Assembly (NCBI GenBank): GCA_011390575.1
Contig: JAABSE010000028.1
Coordinates: forward strand, 1 to 43,152
DNA from: Sphingobacteriia bacterium
Lineage (GTDB): Bacteria > Bacteroidota > Bacteroidia > Bacteroidales > UBA7960
Reading direction: 5' to 3'
Length of the DNA stretch: 43,152 bases
In this document: in pieces, positions 8,923 through 16,531 of the stretch
How the letters are laid out: each line of letters opens with the position of its first letter
How positions within the stretch are numbered: position 1 is the stretch's first letter
Notes under the pieces: model-generated
What the model was told of the DNA's origin: nothing
The model's database searches: none
Seen by the model: only the letters and a program-made list of their open reading frames with translations
Translations under genes and position numbers: made by a program

Positions 8923-9339
8923 TTACCACATAAAGAATTTCGGATTGTCAACATATTTGCTGATATCGTCATTAATTAATCCAACCAGCAACATGATCCA
9001 GTCAATTGTAACCACAATACCACACCCACCTAAAGTCAGGATGTAACCAACTATTGTTCCGGTGGAAGTTCCCAGGTATGCTCTGTGTATACCAAGGTAA
9101 CCTACAAACCAACTTAGCAGAAATGCTACAACCGGGTCTTTTTCCTGCAGAAATGCCTGGCCTTCATACCCTGCAGTTGCCAGAGGTACAAAGCTTTCCA
9201 CTGCATTAAATTCTACAACTTCAGCATTGGCAAACATTTGATCAACTGCGGCATTATCCAGATGATAGGAATTTGCTGAGGCCTGGGTGAAAAATAAGCC
9301 GGCCAGGACTAAAATCATAAAAGTCGTAATTCTTTTCAT
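8923..9339 (-). CDS. TM2-domain membrane protein
   Basis: A 138-residue protein starting at ATG 9339 (MKRITTF); a TTG two codons upstream is also open. A signal peptide covers about 1-22. After a polar linker, the C-terminal part is a TM2 domain: residues FLLSWFVGYLGIHRAYLGTS form the first helix and the GxHRxYLG turn, followed by GGCGIVVTIDWIMLLVGLI as the second helix. TM2 proteins are small two-helix membrane proteins of largely unknown function. It is transcribed towards the YidD-like cluster, whose two membrane domains carry a related glycine/tyrosine motif. Confidence 0.85.
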   Translation of the reverse strand: MKRITTFMILVLAGLFFTQASANSYHLDNAAVDQMFANAEVVEFNAVESFVPLATAGYEGQAFLQEKDPVVAFLLSWFVGYLGIHRAYLGTSTGTIVGYILTLGGCGIVVTIDWIMLLVGLINDDISKYVDNPKFFMW

Positions 9340-9531
9340 AAGCAATTTTTTTTGATGGATGTTACGTTAAATTAGCGAGTGCCAAATTAATGAAAAAGTA
9401 AAACAAACCCAAAAATAAAATCTACAAATGGCTCTTTCTGTTTTATTTGCTTAATCTCTTAATTCTTAATTGTTTTGCATTTGAAAATCGATAATTTTTT
9501 TATAAGTGTGCAAATATTTTTCTTTTTTTTC

Positions 9532-9573
9532 AAAAAAAAAGGATGTTCTTTTGGCAAAAGAACATCCTTTTTG
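9532..9573. terminator. Strong bidirectional terminator downstream of the peroxiredoxin gene
   Basis: A perfect 12-bp stem GGATGTTCTTTT (9541-9552) / AAAAGAACATCC (9556-9567) with a three-base loop. It is preceded by nine A and followed by five T, so on the minus strand it ends with a long U-tract. It lies 20 bp beyond the stop of the peroxiredoxin gene. Confidence 0.9.
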
Positions 9574-9592
9574 GTTTTCCGGTTAAGAGAAT

Positions 9593-10300
9593 TTACTTCT
9601 TTTCTTTTTTAAAGCACATAAACCAATCCAGGCAATACGTATCATCCGATTTGCTTTCTACCCGATCTCTTGCTGTACCGCATGATCCGGGAGGAGGTAT
9701 AATTACATCGTCACCAGGCTGCCAGTTGGCCGGAGTTGCAATTTGCTCCTTGTCTGCCTTTTGCATGGCAATAATCATACGCATGATTTCGTCCATGTTG
9801 CGGCCGGTGCTCAGGGGGTAGTATAAAATTGCACGTACTTTGGATTCAGGATCCATGATAAATACCGCTCTTACTGCCTGAGTGGAGGAGGCATTGGGTT
9901 GTACCATTCCAAACTTACGCGATACGTGCATTTTAAGGTCTTCTATCACTGGAAAGTTTACTTCAACATTTTTCATTCCGTTGAATTCAATTTTTTCCTT
10001 GATGGTGCGCAGCCATGCAATATGGGCATAAATGCTGTCGATAGAAAGACCGATAAGTTCCGTGTTGAGTTTACGGAAATCCTCCTGCATAGAAGCAAAA
10101 GTCATAAACTCCGTGGTGCATACCGGAGTAAAGTCTGCAGGGTGGCTGAAAAGAATTACCCATTTCCCTTTGTAATCTTCCGGAAAATTAATGTCTCCCA
10201 TCGTTGTCTTCGCCCAGAATGAAGGGGCAGGATCTCCAATTAGAGGCAGTCTTACTACTTCTCGTTCTTGCTCTTTTTCTTGTACTTGATTGTTTTCCAT
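9593..10300 (-). CDS. Peroxiredoxin, Prx6 subfamily with C-terminal CX5C
   Basis: A 235-residue AhpC/TSA-type peroxiredoxin that reduces hydrogen peroxide and organic peroxides in the cytoplasm. The peroxidatic cysteine is Cys61 in SHPADFTPVCTTEF, the PVCTTE form of the Prx6 subfamily. The 1-Cys Prx C-terminal domain follows (ILYYPLSTGRNMDEIMRMI, then ATPANWQPGDDVI). Cys207 and a CX5C pair Cys223/Cys229 (YCLDWFMC) lie near the C-terminus. This resembles archaeal Prx6 proteins such as the Aeropyrum pernix enzyme, which use C-terminal cysteines for resolution. It appears to be a single-gene unit with its own terminator. Confidence 0.93.
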   Translation of the reverse strand: MENNQVQEKEQEREVVRLPLIGDPAPSFWAKTTMGDINFPEDYKGKWVILFSHPADFTPVCTTEFMTFASMQEDFRKLNTELIGLSIDSIYAHIAWLRTIKEKIEFNGMKNVEVNFPVIEDLKMHVSRKFGMVQPNASSTQAVRAVFIMDPESKVRAILYYPLSTGRNMDEIMRMIIAMQKADKEQIATPANWQPGDDVIIPPPGSCGTARDRVESKSDDTYCLDWFMCFKKEKK

Positions 10301-10447
10301 TATGATAAACTTTTTGAATTAATATTTATAATGAGTCTTTGAATAAGTTAGCATAAAAGGCTAATACAAAACAACAAACTTTTACCGGGTTTGTTTGGGG
10401 GCAAACCACAATTTTGCATGTGTAAGACTGTATGAAAAGGGATGGTT

Positions 10448-10810
10448 TTACAGGGTGGGATAGAAGGCATCTTCAATATGGTATATCTGGTATTGGCTTC
10501 CCTTTACCAATACAGATACGATATCAAATCGGGTTTCAAAATCCAGGTTTTGCTCGTTAATGTAGCCATTAGCAGCCCTGATGAGGTTTTTTTGTTTGGC
10601 TTTGGTTACAAACTCTTCAGGCTCTCCGAAATAATTGGTGCTGCGCGTTTTTACCTCTGCAACCACCAGCGTTTCGTCCTTAAAGGCCACAATATCAATT
10701 TCCAGTTGCCCTTTTCTCCAGTTGGTCTCCAGGATTTTGTATCCTTTCTTTCTCAGGTATTCAGAAGCCAGCTCTTCACCGGTTTTTCCCAATTCGTGAA
10801 ATTCAGCCAT
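10448..10810 (-). CDS. yraN: YraN/UPF0102 family nuclease-like protein
   Basis: A 120-residue protein of the UPF0102 family, which has an endonuclease-like fold. Conserved features are GKTGEELASEYLRKKGY near the start, NWRKGQLEIDIVAFKDE with the putative catalytic Glu/Asp, and VVAEVKTRS (the ExK motif), then KAKQKNLIRAANGYI. Its biological role is not established. It starts 22 bp after the stop of pssA on the same strand, so the two are probably co-transcribed. Confidence 0.93.
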   Translation of the reverse strand: MAEFHELGKTGEELASEYLRKKGYKILETNWRKGQLEIDIVAFKDETLVVAEVKTRSTNYFGEPEEFVTKAKQKNLIRAANGYINEQNLDFETRFDIVSVLVKGSQYQIYHIEDAFYPTL

Positions 10811-10832
10811 ATTCGTTTAGTTTAAAGGTGTA

Positions 10833-11573
10833 TCAGGACGAAATCCTGAATAACTTATCAGCAACGGATAATAGAATATACCCGACAATAAACAACGGAA
10901 GTGCGTATATTCCCAGAAACAAAACCATAACAACACATAGTAAAACAAAGATATATCGGATTCTGTTGGGAGTGAAACTAAGATTTTTAAATTTGAGCGA
11001 GAATAGTGGCAAATTTGATACCATCAGGTAAGAAGATACAACAGACAGGAGGGCCAGTATATAAAAACTACCGGTAATTGAGTTGTAGAATTCAAACAGA
11101 AAAGACTGTTCTGAGCCGTAGTGAAGGACCAGCGGAAAAGAAATAAAGAAAATCGCATTGGCAGGGGTGGGCAAACCTATAAAGCTTTCAGTCTGGCTTT
11201 CGTCGAGATTAAAAATGGCCAGGCGCAAAGCTGAAAACACGGTGATGGAAAAGGCAACGAACGGTAAAATATTCAGCCCTGCCAGCTGAGGGCCCCAGTC
11301 CGGCGCATTTTGCTGCATACTGATGTACACAATTACCGAAGGAGCCAGACCAAAACTTACCAAATCGGCCAGTGAGTCAAGCTCTTTGCCTATAGCACTG
11401 TATGCTTTGAGTATTCTGGCACTCAATCCATCCAGGAAATCAAATACCGAGGCAATGATGACCAGCAGGGCAGCAATATGGAGATATCCTTCAAAAGCGT
11501 ATACAACCGCTAAGCTGCCGCAAAAAAGATTTAAGCTGGTAATGGCGTTGGGAATTGATTGTTTAAAGGTCAT
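10833..11573 (-). CDS. pssA: CDP-diacylglycerol--serine O-phosphatidyltransferase
   Basis: A 246-residue integral membrane enzyme that makes phosphatidylserine, the precursor of phosphatidylethanolamine, from CDP-diacylglycerol and serine. The CDP-alcohol phosphatidyltransferase signature is complete: DFLDGLSAR, then GKELDSLADLVSFGLAPS, which supplies the D-x2-D-G-x2-A-R ... G-x3-D-x3-D residues. Several hydrophobic helices follow (for example FILLCVVMVLFLGIYALPLF-like at the C-terminus). It lies upstream of yraN with a 22-bp gap. Length and helix pattern fit the type II enzymes of Bacteroidota. Confidence 0.93.
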   Translation of the reverse strand: MTFKQSIPNAITSLNLFCGSLAVVYAFEGYLHIAALLVIIASVFDFLDGLSARILKAYSAIGKELDSLADLVSFGLAPSVIVYISMQQNAPDWGPQLAGLNILPFVAFSITVFSALRLAIFNLDESQTESFIGLPTPANAIFFISFPLVLHYGSEQSFLFEFYNSITGSFYILALLSVVSSYLMVSNLPLFSLKFKNLSFTPNRIRYIFVLLCVVMVLFLGIYALPLFIVGYILLSVADKLFRISS

Positions 11574-11723
11574 AAAAATGAAGGGTTTTGATAACTTTTC
11601 AGGTAGTTTTTTGTTTACAATTTATTAGCTTTGTTCGTAATTGAAAATTTGTAATGATGCTTTTATTACTCAGGAAAGCTTTATGTTGAATCATCAAAAT
11701 TATCAATTCTAAATTAAATTTAT

Positions 11724-11972
11724 ATGAAAGCACCCGAATTTGCGAACATTCCCCTGCAAGAAAAAGCCTATATTGTTTTTGAGCACGGTAATGAAGTTGC
11801 TTCCAGGCAGTTTTTGTATTTCAATATAAAACTTTACGCCTTGTTTGGTTTTTTTGCCGAAGTATGGTATGTGCCCAAATACAATAAAATTGACAAAGTT
11901 GAACTGCTATCTGCGGATGAAATACTATCTCTGTATAAAAATGAATTTGATATTTCGGAGTTACTCAGATAA
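11724..11972 (+). CDS. Small conserved protein of unknown function
   Basis: An 82-residue protein starting at ATG, without a signal peptide. The composition is aromatic-rich (YFNIKLYALFGFFAEVWYVPKY), with an acidic C-terminal half. It looks like a small conserved Bacteroidota protein I cannot name; coding potential is supported by codon use, the good start in a divergent spacer with pssA, and its placement as a single gene. Function unknown. Confidence 0.7.
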   Translation: MKAPEFANIPLQEKAYIVFEHGNEVASRQFLYFNIKLYALFGFFAEVWYVPKYNKIDKVELLSADEILSLYKNEFDISELLR

Positions 11973-12027
11973 CTTAGGGTAAAATTAGACTTTTTGTTAA
12001 AAAATCCCGTATATATTTTTACTAAAT

Positions 12028-12035
12028 TACTTTTG
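12028..12035 (+). promoter_or_regulatory. Possible -7 promoter box for the DPP-IV gene
   Basis: TACTTTTG fits the Bacteroidota TAnnTTTG -7 consensus and lies 83 bp before the peptidase start. No good -33 TTTG is seen at the usual spacing, so this is tentative. Confidence 0.35.
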
Positions 12036-12117
12036 TAGGTGTAAATCCGACTCACCTCCCTACGGAATGGGTTCGAAAAATATTCCCATTGTTTTTTGAC
12101 AAATAAATTTCAGGATT

Positions 12118-14313
12118 ATGTATTCACTGGTTTACAGGCTGATGCCTGTTTTTTTTATGATTTTTGCTGTGCAACACACCCTTACGTTGCAGGCCAGCCC
12201 CATCACCCTCGAAAAGATATGGAAGCAAGGATACTTCGCTCCGCAAACCATCCACATGGGCAAAAGCATGCTTGATGGAGAGCATTACACCCTTGTGGAA
12301 AACAAATTCCAAATCAATAAGTATTCATATGAGAGTGGAAAGTTCATTGAAACCCTTGCAGATATCCGGGGAATTATTGTAAATGAAAATGGCGAAACAC
12401 CTCCCATTGATGCCTATTACTTTGATTCTTCTGAAAAACAATTGCTCATTGCTGTAAATACTGAATCCATTTACCGTCATTCCTCCATTTCTGATTTTTA
12501 TGTTTTCAATGTATCTGAGCAAACCGCCACTCCTTTGTCAGATAACGGCCCGCAGAGGTTGCCGTTGTTTTCACCCGACGCCGAAAGGGTAGCATTTGTT
12601 CGTGACAATAATGTTTTCATCAAAGAGCCAGGTCAAGAGGACGAAGTCCAGGTTACCCACGATGGACTGATCAATCATGTCATCAATGGAACTACCGATT
12701 GGGTGTATGAAGAGGAATTTGGTTTTACCCGGGGGTTTCATTGGTCGCCTGATGGCAGGCGAATTGCCTTTTACCGGTTTGATGAGTCGGATGTGAAGGA
12801 GTTTTCCATGTCTTTGTATGGGACGCTCTATCCTGAAAAGTACAGGTTTAAGTACCCCAAAGCCGGAGAGGATAACGCTGTTGTTTCTATTCATGTATAC
12901 GACCTGCGAACCGGGCAGACCCTTACGCTGAATACGGGTGAAGAGAACGACCAGTATATCCCTCGCATCAAATGGACTGCCCATGCAGAGAAACTGGCTG
13001 TTTCCAGGCTTAACCGGCATCAGAACCATCTCGAAATCCTCGCTTTTGATGTTACCACCGGCGCTGCACAGCTCCTTTATGAAGAGAAAAACCGTTATTA
13101 CATTGAAATCAACGATGATTTGTATTTTACCCGTGATGGAATGTCATTTCTCATCTCCAGTGAAAAAAGCGGTTTTAATCATTTGTACCGGTACGATATG
13201 AATGGCAACCTGCTCAATCCGGTAACTTCAGGCCAGTGGGATGTAAATGCGTTTTTAGGCCTGGATGAAAAAAACAGTATTGTGTATTACACCTCTCATG
13301 AGCAAAGCCCCATGGAAAATCATCTGTACAGCATAGGAGCTGACGGGGAAAACAAAATTCAACTCACCCATAAACAAGGGTATAATAAACCTGCCTTTTC
13401 AAATAACTTCCTGTATTTTATCAATAACCACACTACCATCAACACACCACCGGTATATTCAATCCATAAGGCCGATGGAAGCCTGGTGAAGATTTTGCAG
13501 GATAACAGTGATTTAGAAGAGCGATTGCAGGAGCATAATTACGGTGAAATAAAGTTTATTGAAATTCCTGTAGATGACGATGTACTGCTCAACAGCTGGA
13601 TTCTTTATCCGCCCGATTTTGATCCCAACCAGGAGTATCCCTTGTTTATGTACGTTTACGGGGGGCCGGGTTCGCAAACTGTTACCCATAGCTGGAATAC
13701 TTACAACGGGGCATGGTTTCAAATGCTTGCTCAAATGGGGTATATAGTCGTTTCGGTTGACAACCGGGGTACTGGTGGGAGAGGAGAAGAGTTCCGAAAG
13801 ATGACCTACCAGGAACTTGGGAAATATGAAACCATTGATTTGATTGAGGCTGCAAGCTGGCTGGGCAATCAGGATTATATAGATAGAAACCGGATGGGCA
13901 TCTTTGGATGGAGTTATGGCGGATACCTTTCTTCGTTATGCCTGGCAAAAGGGGCAGATGTGTTCTCCGCCGCAATAGCTGTTGCACCGGTTACAAACTG
14001 GAGGTTTTATGATACGGTATATACAGAACGTTATATGCGCACTCCGGAAGAGAACCCTGCAGGGTATGACAATAATTCTCCTATCAACCATGTTGACAAA
14101 ATCAAAGGAGCCTATTTACTGGTGCATGGTTCGGCCGATGATAATGTCCATTATCAGAATACCATGGAAATGGCCGGTGCATTGATTGAAGCAGATGTGG
14201 ATTTTGAGTTGATGATTTACCCCAACCATAATCACAGCATTGCAGGAGGAAACGCCCGGCTGCATCTTTACCGGCTCATGACAGATTTCCTTACCCGAAA
14301 ATTACAGATGTGA
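12118..14313 (+). CDS. Dipeptidyl-peptidase IV (S9B) family exopeptidase
   Basis: A 731-residue exported serine exopeptidase that removes X-Pro or X-Ala dipeptides from peptide N-termini. It has a signal peptide (about 1-26), an eight-bladed beta-propeller domain, then an alpha/beta-hydrolase domain from about residue 490. The nucleophile is Ser599 in GWSYGGY; the Asp is in HGSADDNVH (674/675) and the His is His706 (NHNHS). The DWVYEEEFGF loop at about 194-203 carries the paired Glu that bind the substrate amino terminus, which supports DPP-IV activity rather than another S9 class. It is probably a single-gene unit and acts in the periplasm in peptide use. Confidence 0.94.
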   Translation: MYSLVYRLMPVFFMIFAVQHTLTLQASPITLEKIWKQGYFAPQTIHMGKSMLDGEHYTLVENKFQINKYSYESGKFIETLADIRGIIVNENGETPPIDAYYFDSSEKQLLIAVNTESIYRHSSISDFYVFNVSEQTATPLSDNGPQRLPLFSPDAERVAFVRDNNVFIKEPGQEDEVQVTHDGLINHVINGTTDWVYEEEFGFTRGFHWSPDGRRIAFYRFDESDVKEFSMSLYGTLYPEKYRFKYPKAGEDNAVVSIHVYDLRTGQTLTLNTGEENDQYIPRIKWTAHAEKLAVSRLNRHQNHLEILAFDVTTGAAQLLYEEKNRYYIEINDDLYFTRDGMSFLISSEKSGFNHLYRYDMNGNLLNPVTSGQWDVNAFLGLDEKNSIVYYTSHEQSPMENHLYSIGADGENKIQLTHKQGYNKPAFSNNFLYFINNHTTINTPPVYSIHKADGSLVKILQDNSDLEERLQEHNYGEIKFIEIPVDDDVLLNSWILYPPDFDPNQEYPLFMYVYGGPGSQTVTHSWNTYNGAWFQMLAQMGYIVVSVDNRGTGGRGEEFRKMTYQELGKYETIDLIEAASWLGNQDYIDRNRMGIFGWSYGGYLSSLCLAKGADVFSAAIAVAPVTNWRFYDTVYTERYMRTPEENPAGYDNNSPINHVDKIKGAYLLVHGSADDNVHYQNTMEMAGALIEADVDFELMIYPNHNHSIAGGNARLHLYRLMTDFLTRKLQM

Positions 14314-14354
14314 TAATGAATGTTTTGCAGAAGCAGATCTTTTTTATCTTTTTC

Positions 14355-14386
14355 TTTGATTTATAAAAAATCTATTTGTAATTTTG
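14355..14386 (+). promoter_or_regulatory. Bacteroidota-type promoter for rpsU
   Basis: TTTG at 14355-14358 and TAATTTTG at 14379-14386, spaced by 20 nt, match the -33/-7 consensus. It lies 64 bp before the rpsU start and would give a leader of roughly 55-60 nt. Confidence 0.75.
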
Positions 14387-14449
14387 CAGCCCTATTTAGT
14401 GAAAGTATCAAAGCAAACATATTATTATTTTTAAAAGAAAGAGGCTAAC

Positions 14450-14644
14450 ATGATTATTGTACCTATCAAAGAAGGTGAAAATATTGACAGGGCTTTGAAG
14501 AAGCTCAAGAGGAAATTCGAAAAAACCGGAATCCTGAAAGAACTGCGTGAAAGACAAAAATTCACCAAGCCTTCTATTATCAAGCGCGAGCAGAAAATCA
14601 AGGCCAGATATATCCAGAAGCTGAGAGACGAGAGCGAAGGTTAA
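14450..14644 (+). CDS. rpsU: 30S ribosomal protein S21 (bS21)
   Basis: A 64-residue basic protein with the bS21 pattern: IIVPIKEGENIDRALKKLKR at the N-terminus, then FEKTGILKELRERQKFTKPS and a basic tail. bS21 sits on the 30S platform near the 16S 3' end; in Flavobacterium ribosomes it helps occlude the anti-Shine-Dalgarno (established for that group; inferred here). A partial Shine-Dalgarno AGAGG at 14440-14444 lies 5 nt before the ATG. It is followed by a hairpin terminator that runs up to the next gene. Confidence 0.96.
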   Translation: MIIVPIKEGENIDRALKKLKRKFEKTGILKELRERQKFTKPSIIKREQKIKARYIQKLRDESEG

Positions 14645-14682
14645 TAGAAAGTTGAAAAGCCGTCTGATAAAGATATTGTAAG

Positions 14683-14740
14683 AGAAGAATCTTTTGTTGA
14701 AAATAAATATTGTTTACATTAGCAAAAGATTCTTCTTTTA
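14683..14740 (+). terminator. Hairpin between rpsU and the Xer recombinase gene
   Basis: A perfect 14-bp stem AGAAGAATCTTTTG (14683-14696) / CAAAAGATTCTTCT (14723-14736) with a 26-nt loop, followed by TTTTA. It begins about 40 bp after rpsU and ends 6 bp before the next ATG. It could terminate rpsU or limit readthrough into the recombinase gene. Confidence 0.7.
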
Positions 14741-14742
14741 TT

Positions 14743-15624
14743 ATGGAAGCAGACGACTTTTTACATTTCCTGCAATTGGAAAAGCGCTATTCGCCTCATA
14801 CAATTGCCGGCTATAAAACCGACCTGAAACAGTTTGAAGCGTATCTGAAAGATACATTCAGTGTTTCGCTATTGCATGCAGGTTCGCAGCAAATACGCAA
14901 CTGGCTGTCAGGTCTTATGGGTGCCAGGCTCAGTGCCAAATCCATCAACAGAAAAATATCATCACTGAATTCGTTTTATCACTATCTTGAAGCGGAAGGT
15001 AAGATAGAAGCGAATCCGATGGCAAAAGTATCACCCCCAAAAATTCCGCGAAAACTACCTGCATACGTGTCGCAGACAAGCATGCAAACGCTCATTGACG
15101 AGTTTGATTTTTCTCATGATTTTAAAGGCATAAGAGACAAGCTTATTCTTGAAATGTTTTACTGTACCGGCATCAGACTGGCAGAACTTACCGGATTAAG
15201 ACATGGAGATATAGAACTCTCCAGGGCTACCATCAGGGTAACCGGAAAAGGAAACAGAGAAAGGATTGTCCCCATGGTAGAAGAATTGAAGGAAACTTAT
15301 TTGCAATACCTGGAAGAAAAAAAGCGCATTATTGGAAATGATACTTCCGGGTATGTTTTTGTTACGGATAAAGGCAAAAAAGTATATCCTAAATTTGTTT
15401 ATCGTGTAGTTAATTTTTACCTTAGCACCAACACTACCGTAAGCAAGCGTAGTCCTCACGTTTTAAGGCATAGTTTTGCAACCCACATGTTAAATAATGG
15501 AGCAGATATCAATGCGATAAAGGATATTTTAGGGCACACCAGTTTGAGTGCCACAGAAGTTTATACGCACAATACGGTAGAAAAAATAAAATCAGTTTAT
15601 AAACAAGCCCATCCCAAGGCGTAA
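14743..15624 (+). CDS. Tyrosine recombinase, XerC/XerD type
   Basis: A 293-residue site-specific recombinase. The SAM-like N-terminal DNA-binding domain (about 1-90: DFLHFLQLEKRYSPHTIAGY) is followed by the catalytic domain with Arg145 (CTGIRLAEL), Lys169 (VTGKGNRER), His239 and Arg242 (SPHVLRHSFATH), His265 (LGHTSL) and nucleophile Tyr274 (TEVYTH). All catalytic residues are present. Xer recombinases resolve chromosome dimers at dif near the terminus; XerC and XerD cannot be told apart by eye. The ATG at 14743 is chosen over a TTG at 14710 because the latter falls inside the upstream hairpin. hpf begins 17 bp downstream, so the two are probably co-transcribed. Confidence 0.93.
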   Translation: MEADDFLHFLQLEKRYSPHTIAGYKTDLKQFEAYLKDTFSVSLLHAGSQQIRNWLSGLMGARLSAKSINRKISSLNSFYHYLEAEGKIEANPMAKVSPPKIPRKLPAYVSQTSMQTLIDEFDFSHDFKGIRDKLILEMFYCTGIRLAELTGLRHGDIELSRATIRVTGKGNRERIVPMVEELKETYLQYLEEKKRIIGNDTSGYVFVTDKGKKVYPKFVYRVVNFYLSTNTTVSKRSPHVLRHSFATHMLNNGADINAIKDILGHTSLSATEVYTHNTVEKIKSVYKQAHPKA

Positions 15625-15628
15625 ATTC

Positions 15629-15634
15629 AGGAGG
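15629..15634 (+). promoter_or_regulatory. Full-consensus Shine-Dalgarno for hpf
   Basis: AGGAGG lies 7 nt before the hpf ATG. Most other genes in this window have no such sequence, as is usual in Bacteroidota, so this ribosome binding site stands out. Confidence 0.8.
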
Positions 15635-15641
15635 AATTAGT

Positions 15642-15941
15642 ATGAAAGTTTCTATTAGCTCATTGCATTTTAAAGCAGATGTAAAACTAGAGGACTTTAT
15701 CCGCGAAAAAGTATCTAAAGTAAGTAATCTTTTCGATGGTGTCATTGCTAGTGATGTGACCCTTAAACTGGATCAATCCACCCCCAATGAAAACAAGATA
15801 GCAGAGATTCGCATACAGATTCCGGGCAACGATTTGTTTGCAAAAAAACAAGCCAAAACATTTGAAGAAGCAGTAGATAGTGCAGCAGATGCTTTGAAAA
15901 AGCAAATTACGCGACATAAAGAAAAGGTAAAAGGCCTTTAA
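15642..15941 (+). CDS. hpf: Ribosome hibernation-promoting factor, short HPF/YfiA type
   Basis: A 99-residue protein of the HPF/RaiA (S30AE) family, which binds idle ribosomes in the 30S decoding region and stabilises inactive 70S or 100S particles. The beta-alpha pattern is intact: VSISSLHFKADVKLEDFI, then VTLKLDQSTPNENKIAEIRI and a basic C-terminal helix (FEEAVDSAADALKKQITRHK). The length is that of the short form without a dimerisation domain. The start is set by the AGGAGG box. It lies between a Xer recombinase and the tRNA-tuf block, as is common in Bacteroidota. Confidence 0.94.
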   Translation: MKVSISSLHFKADVKLEDFIREKVSKVSNLFDGVIASDVTLKLDQSTPNENKIAEIRIQIPGNDLFAKKQAKTFEEAVDSAADALKKQITRHKEKVKGL

Positions 15942-15993
15942 AAGTATTGTCAATACTGTATAAAAAGAAAAAGAGAAAAAAAACGAATAAACT

Positions 15994-16024
15994 TTTGGTA
16001 GTTTTTAAATCTTTCGTACATTTG
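15994..16024 (+). promoter_or_regulatory. Promoter of the tRNA-tuf operon
   Basis: TTTG at 15994-15997 and TACATTTG at 16017-16024, spaced by 19 nt, match the Bacteroidota -33/-7 consensus closely. It lies about 76 bp before the first tRNA and shares its last base with a hairpin terminator. Confidence 0.75.
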
Positions 16025-16052
16025 CAGACCTTTTTAAAGGGTCTGCTTTTTT
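16024..16052 (+). terminator. Terminator after hpf, overlapping the tRNA-tuf promoter
   Basis: A stem GCAGACC (16024-16030) / GGTCTGC (16040-16046) with a nine-base loop and six T. The 5' arm begins at the end of the -7 box, so it can end hpf transcripts without affecting those starting at about 16030, which lack the full 5' arm. Confidence 0.75.
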
Positions 16053-16099
16053 AATGTTCTTTGCATATTTATTCAGCAAAATTTAATGATAAATCAAAC

Positions 16100-16173
16100 G
16101 CCGATGTAGCTCAGTTGGCCAGAGCATCTGATTTGTAATCAGACGGTCGGGGGTTCGAATCCCTCCATCGGCT
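16100..16173 (+). tRNA. tRNA-Thr (TGT)
   Basis: A complete 74-nt cloverleaf: acceptor GCCGATG pairs with CATCGGC, the anticodon stem is TCTGA/TCAGA, and the loop TTTGTAA gives anticodon TGT. The T-arm has TTCGAAT. The 3' CCA is not encoded. Confidence 0.96.
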
Positions 16174-16200
16174 CATTGAAAAGCAATTAAATGATAAGCT

Positions 16201-16282
16201 GGGGGGGTTCCAGAGCGGTCAAATGGGGCAGACTGTAAATCTGTTGGCTAAGCCTTCGGAGGTTCGAATCCTTCCCCCCCCA
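16201..16282 (+). tRNA. tRNA-Tyr (GTA)
   Basis: An 82-nt class II tRNA with a long variable arm. The acceptor stem is seven G paired with seven C, the anticodon loop is CTGTAAA (anticodon GTA), and the T-loop is TTCGAAT. The CCA is not encoded. Confidence 0.95.
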
Positions 16283-16292
16283 CTTTTTTATT

Positions 16293-16365
16293 GCGGAAGT
16301 AGCTCATCCGGTAGAGCGACAGCCTTCCAAGCTGTAGGTGGCGGGTTCGAGTCCCGTCTTCCGCT
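16293..16365 (+). tRNA. tRNA-Gly (TCC)
   Basis: A 73-nt cloverleaf with acceptor GCGGAAG/CTTCCGC, anticodon loop CTTCCAA (anticodon TCC) and T-loop TTCGAGT. It lies 10 nt after tRNA-Tyr. The CCA is not encoded. Confidence 0.96.
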
Positions 16366-16383
16366 CAATAGTAATTAATCAGT

Positions 16384-16455
<72 letters not shown>

Positions 16456-16531
16456 CAAAGGTGAAATCTTTAATTCAAATTAAAAGCATTTATAAGAATC
16501 CCTTTTTTAAAATTTAAACATCCAGTTAGAT

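Noticed and set aside
14743-15624. Xer-type recombinase as the integrase of a mobile element
   Set aside because: Its position between rpsU and hpf is a housekeeping context, with no flanking repeats or cargo. A chromosome-dimer resolution role is more likely.
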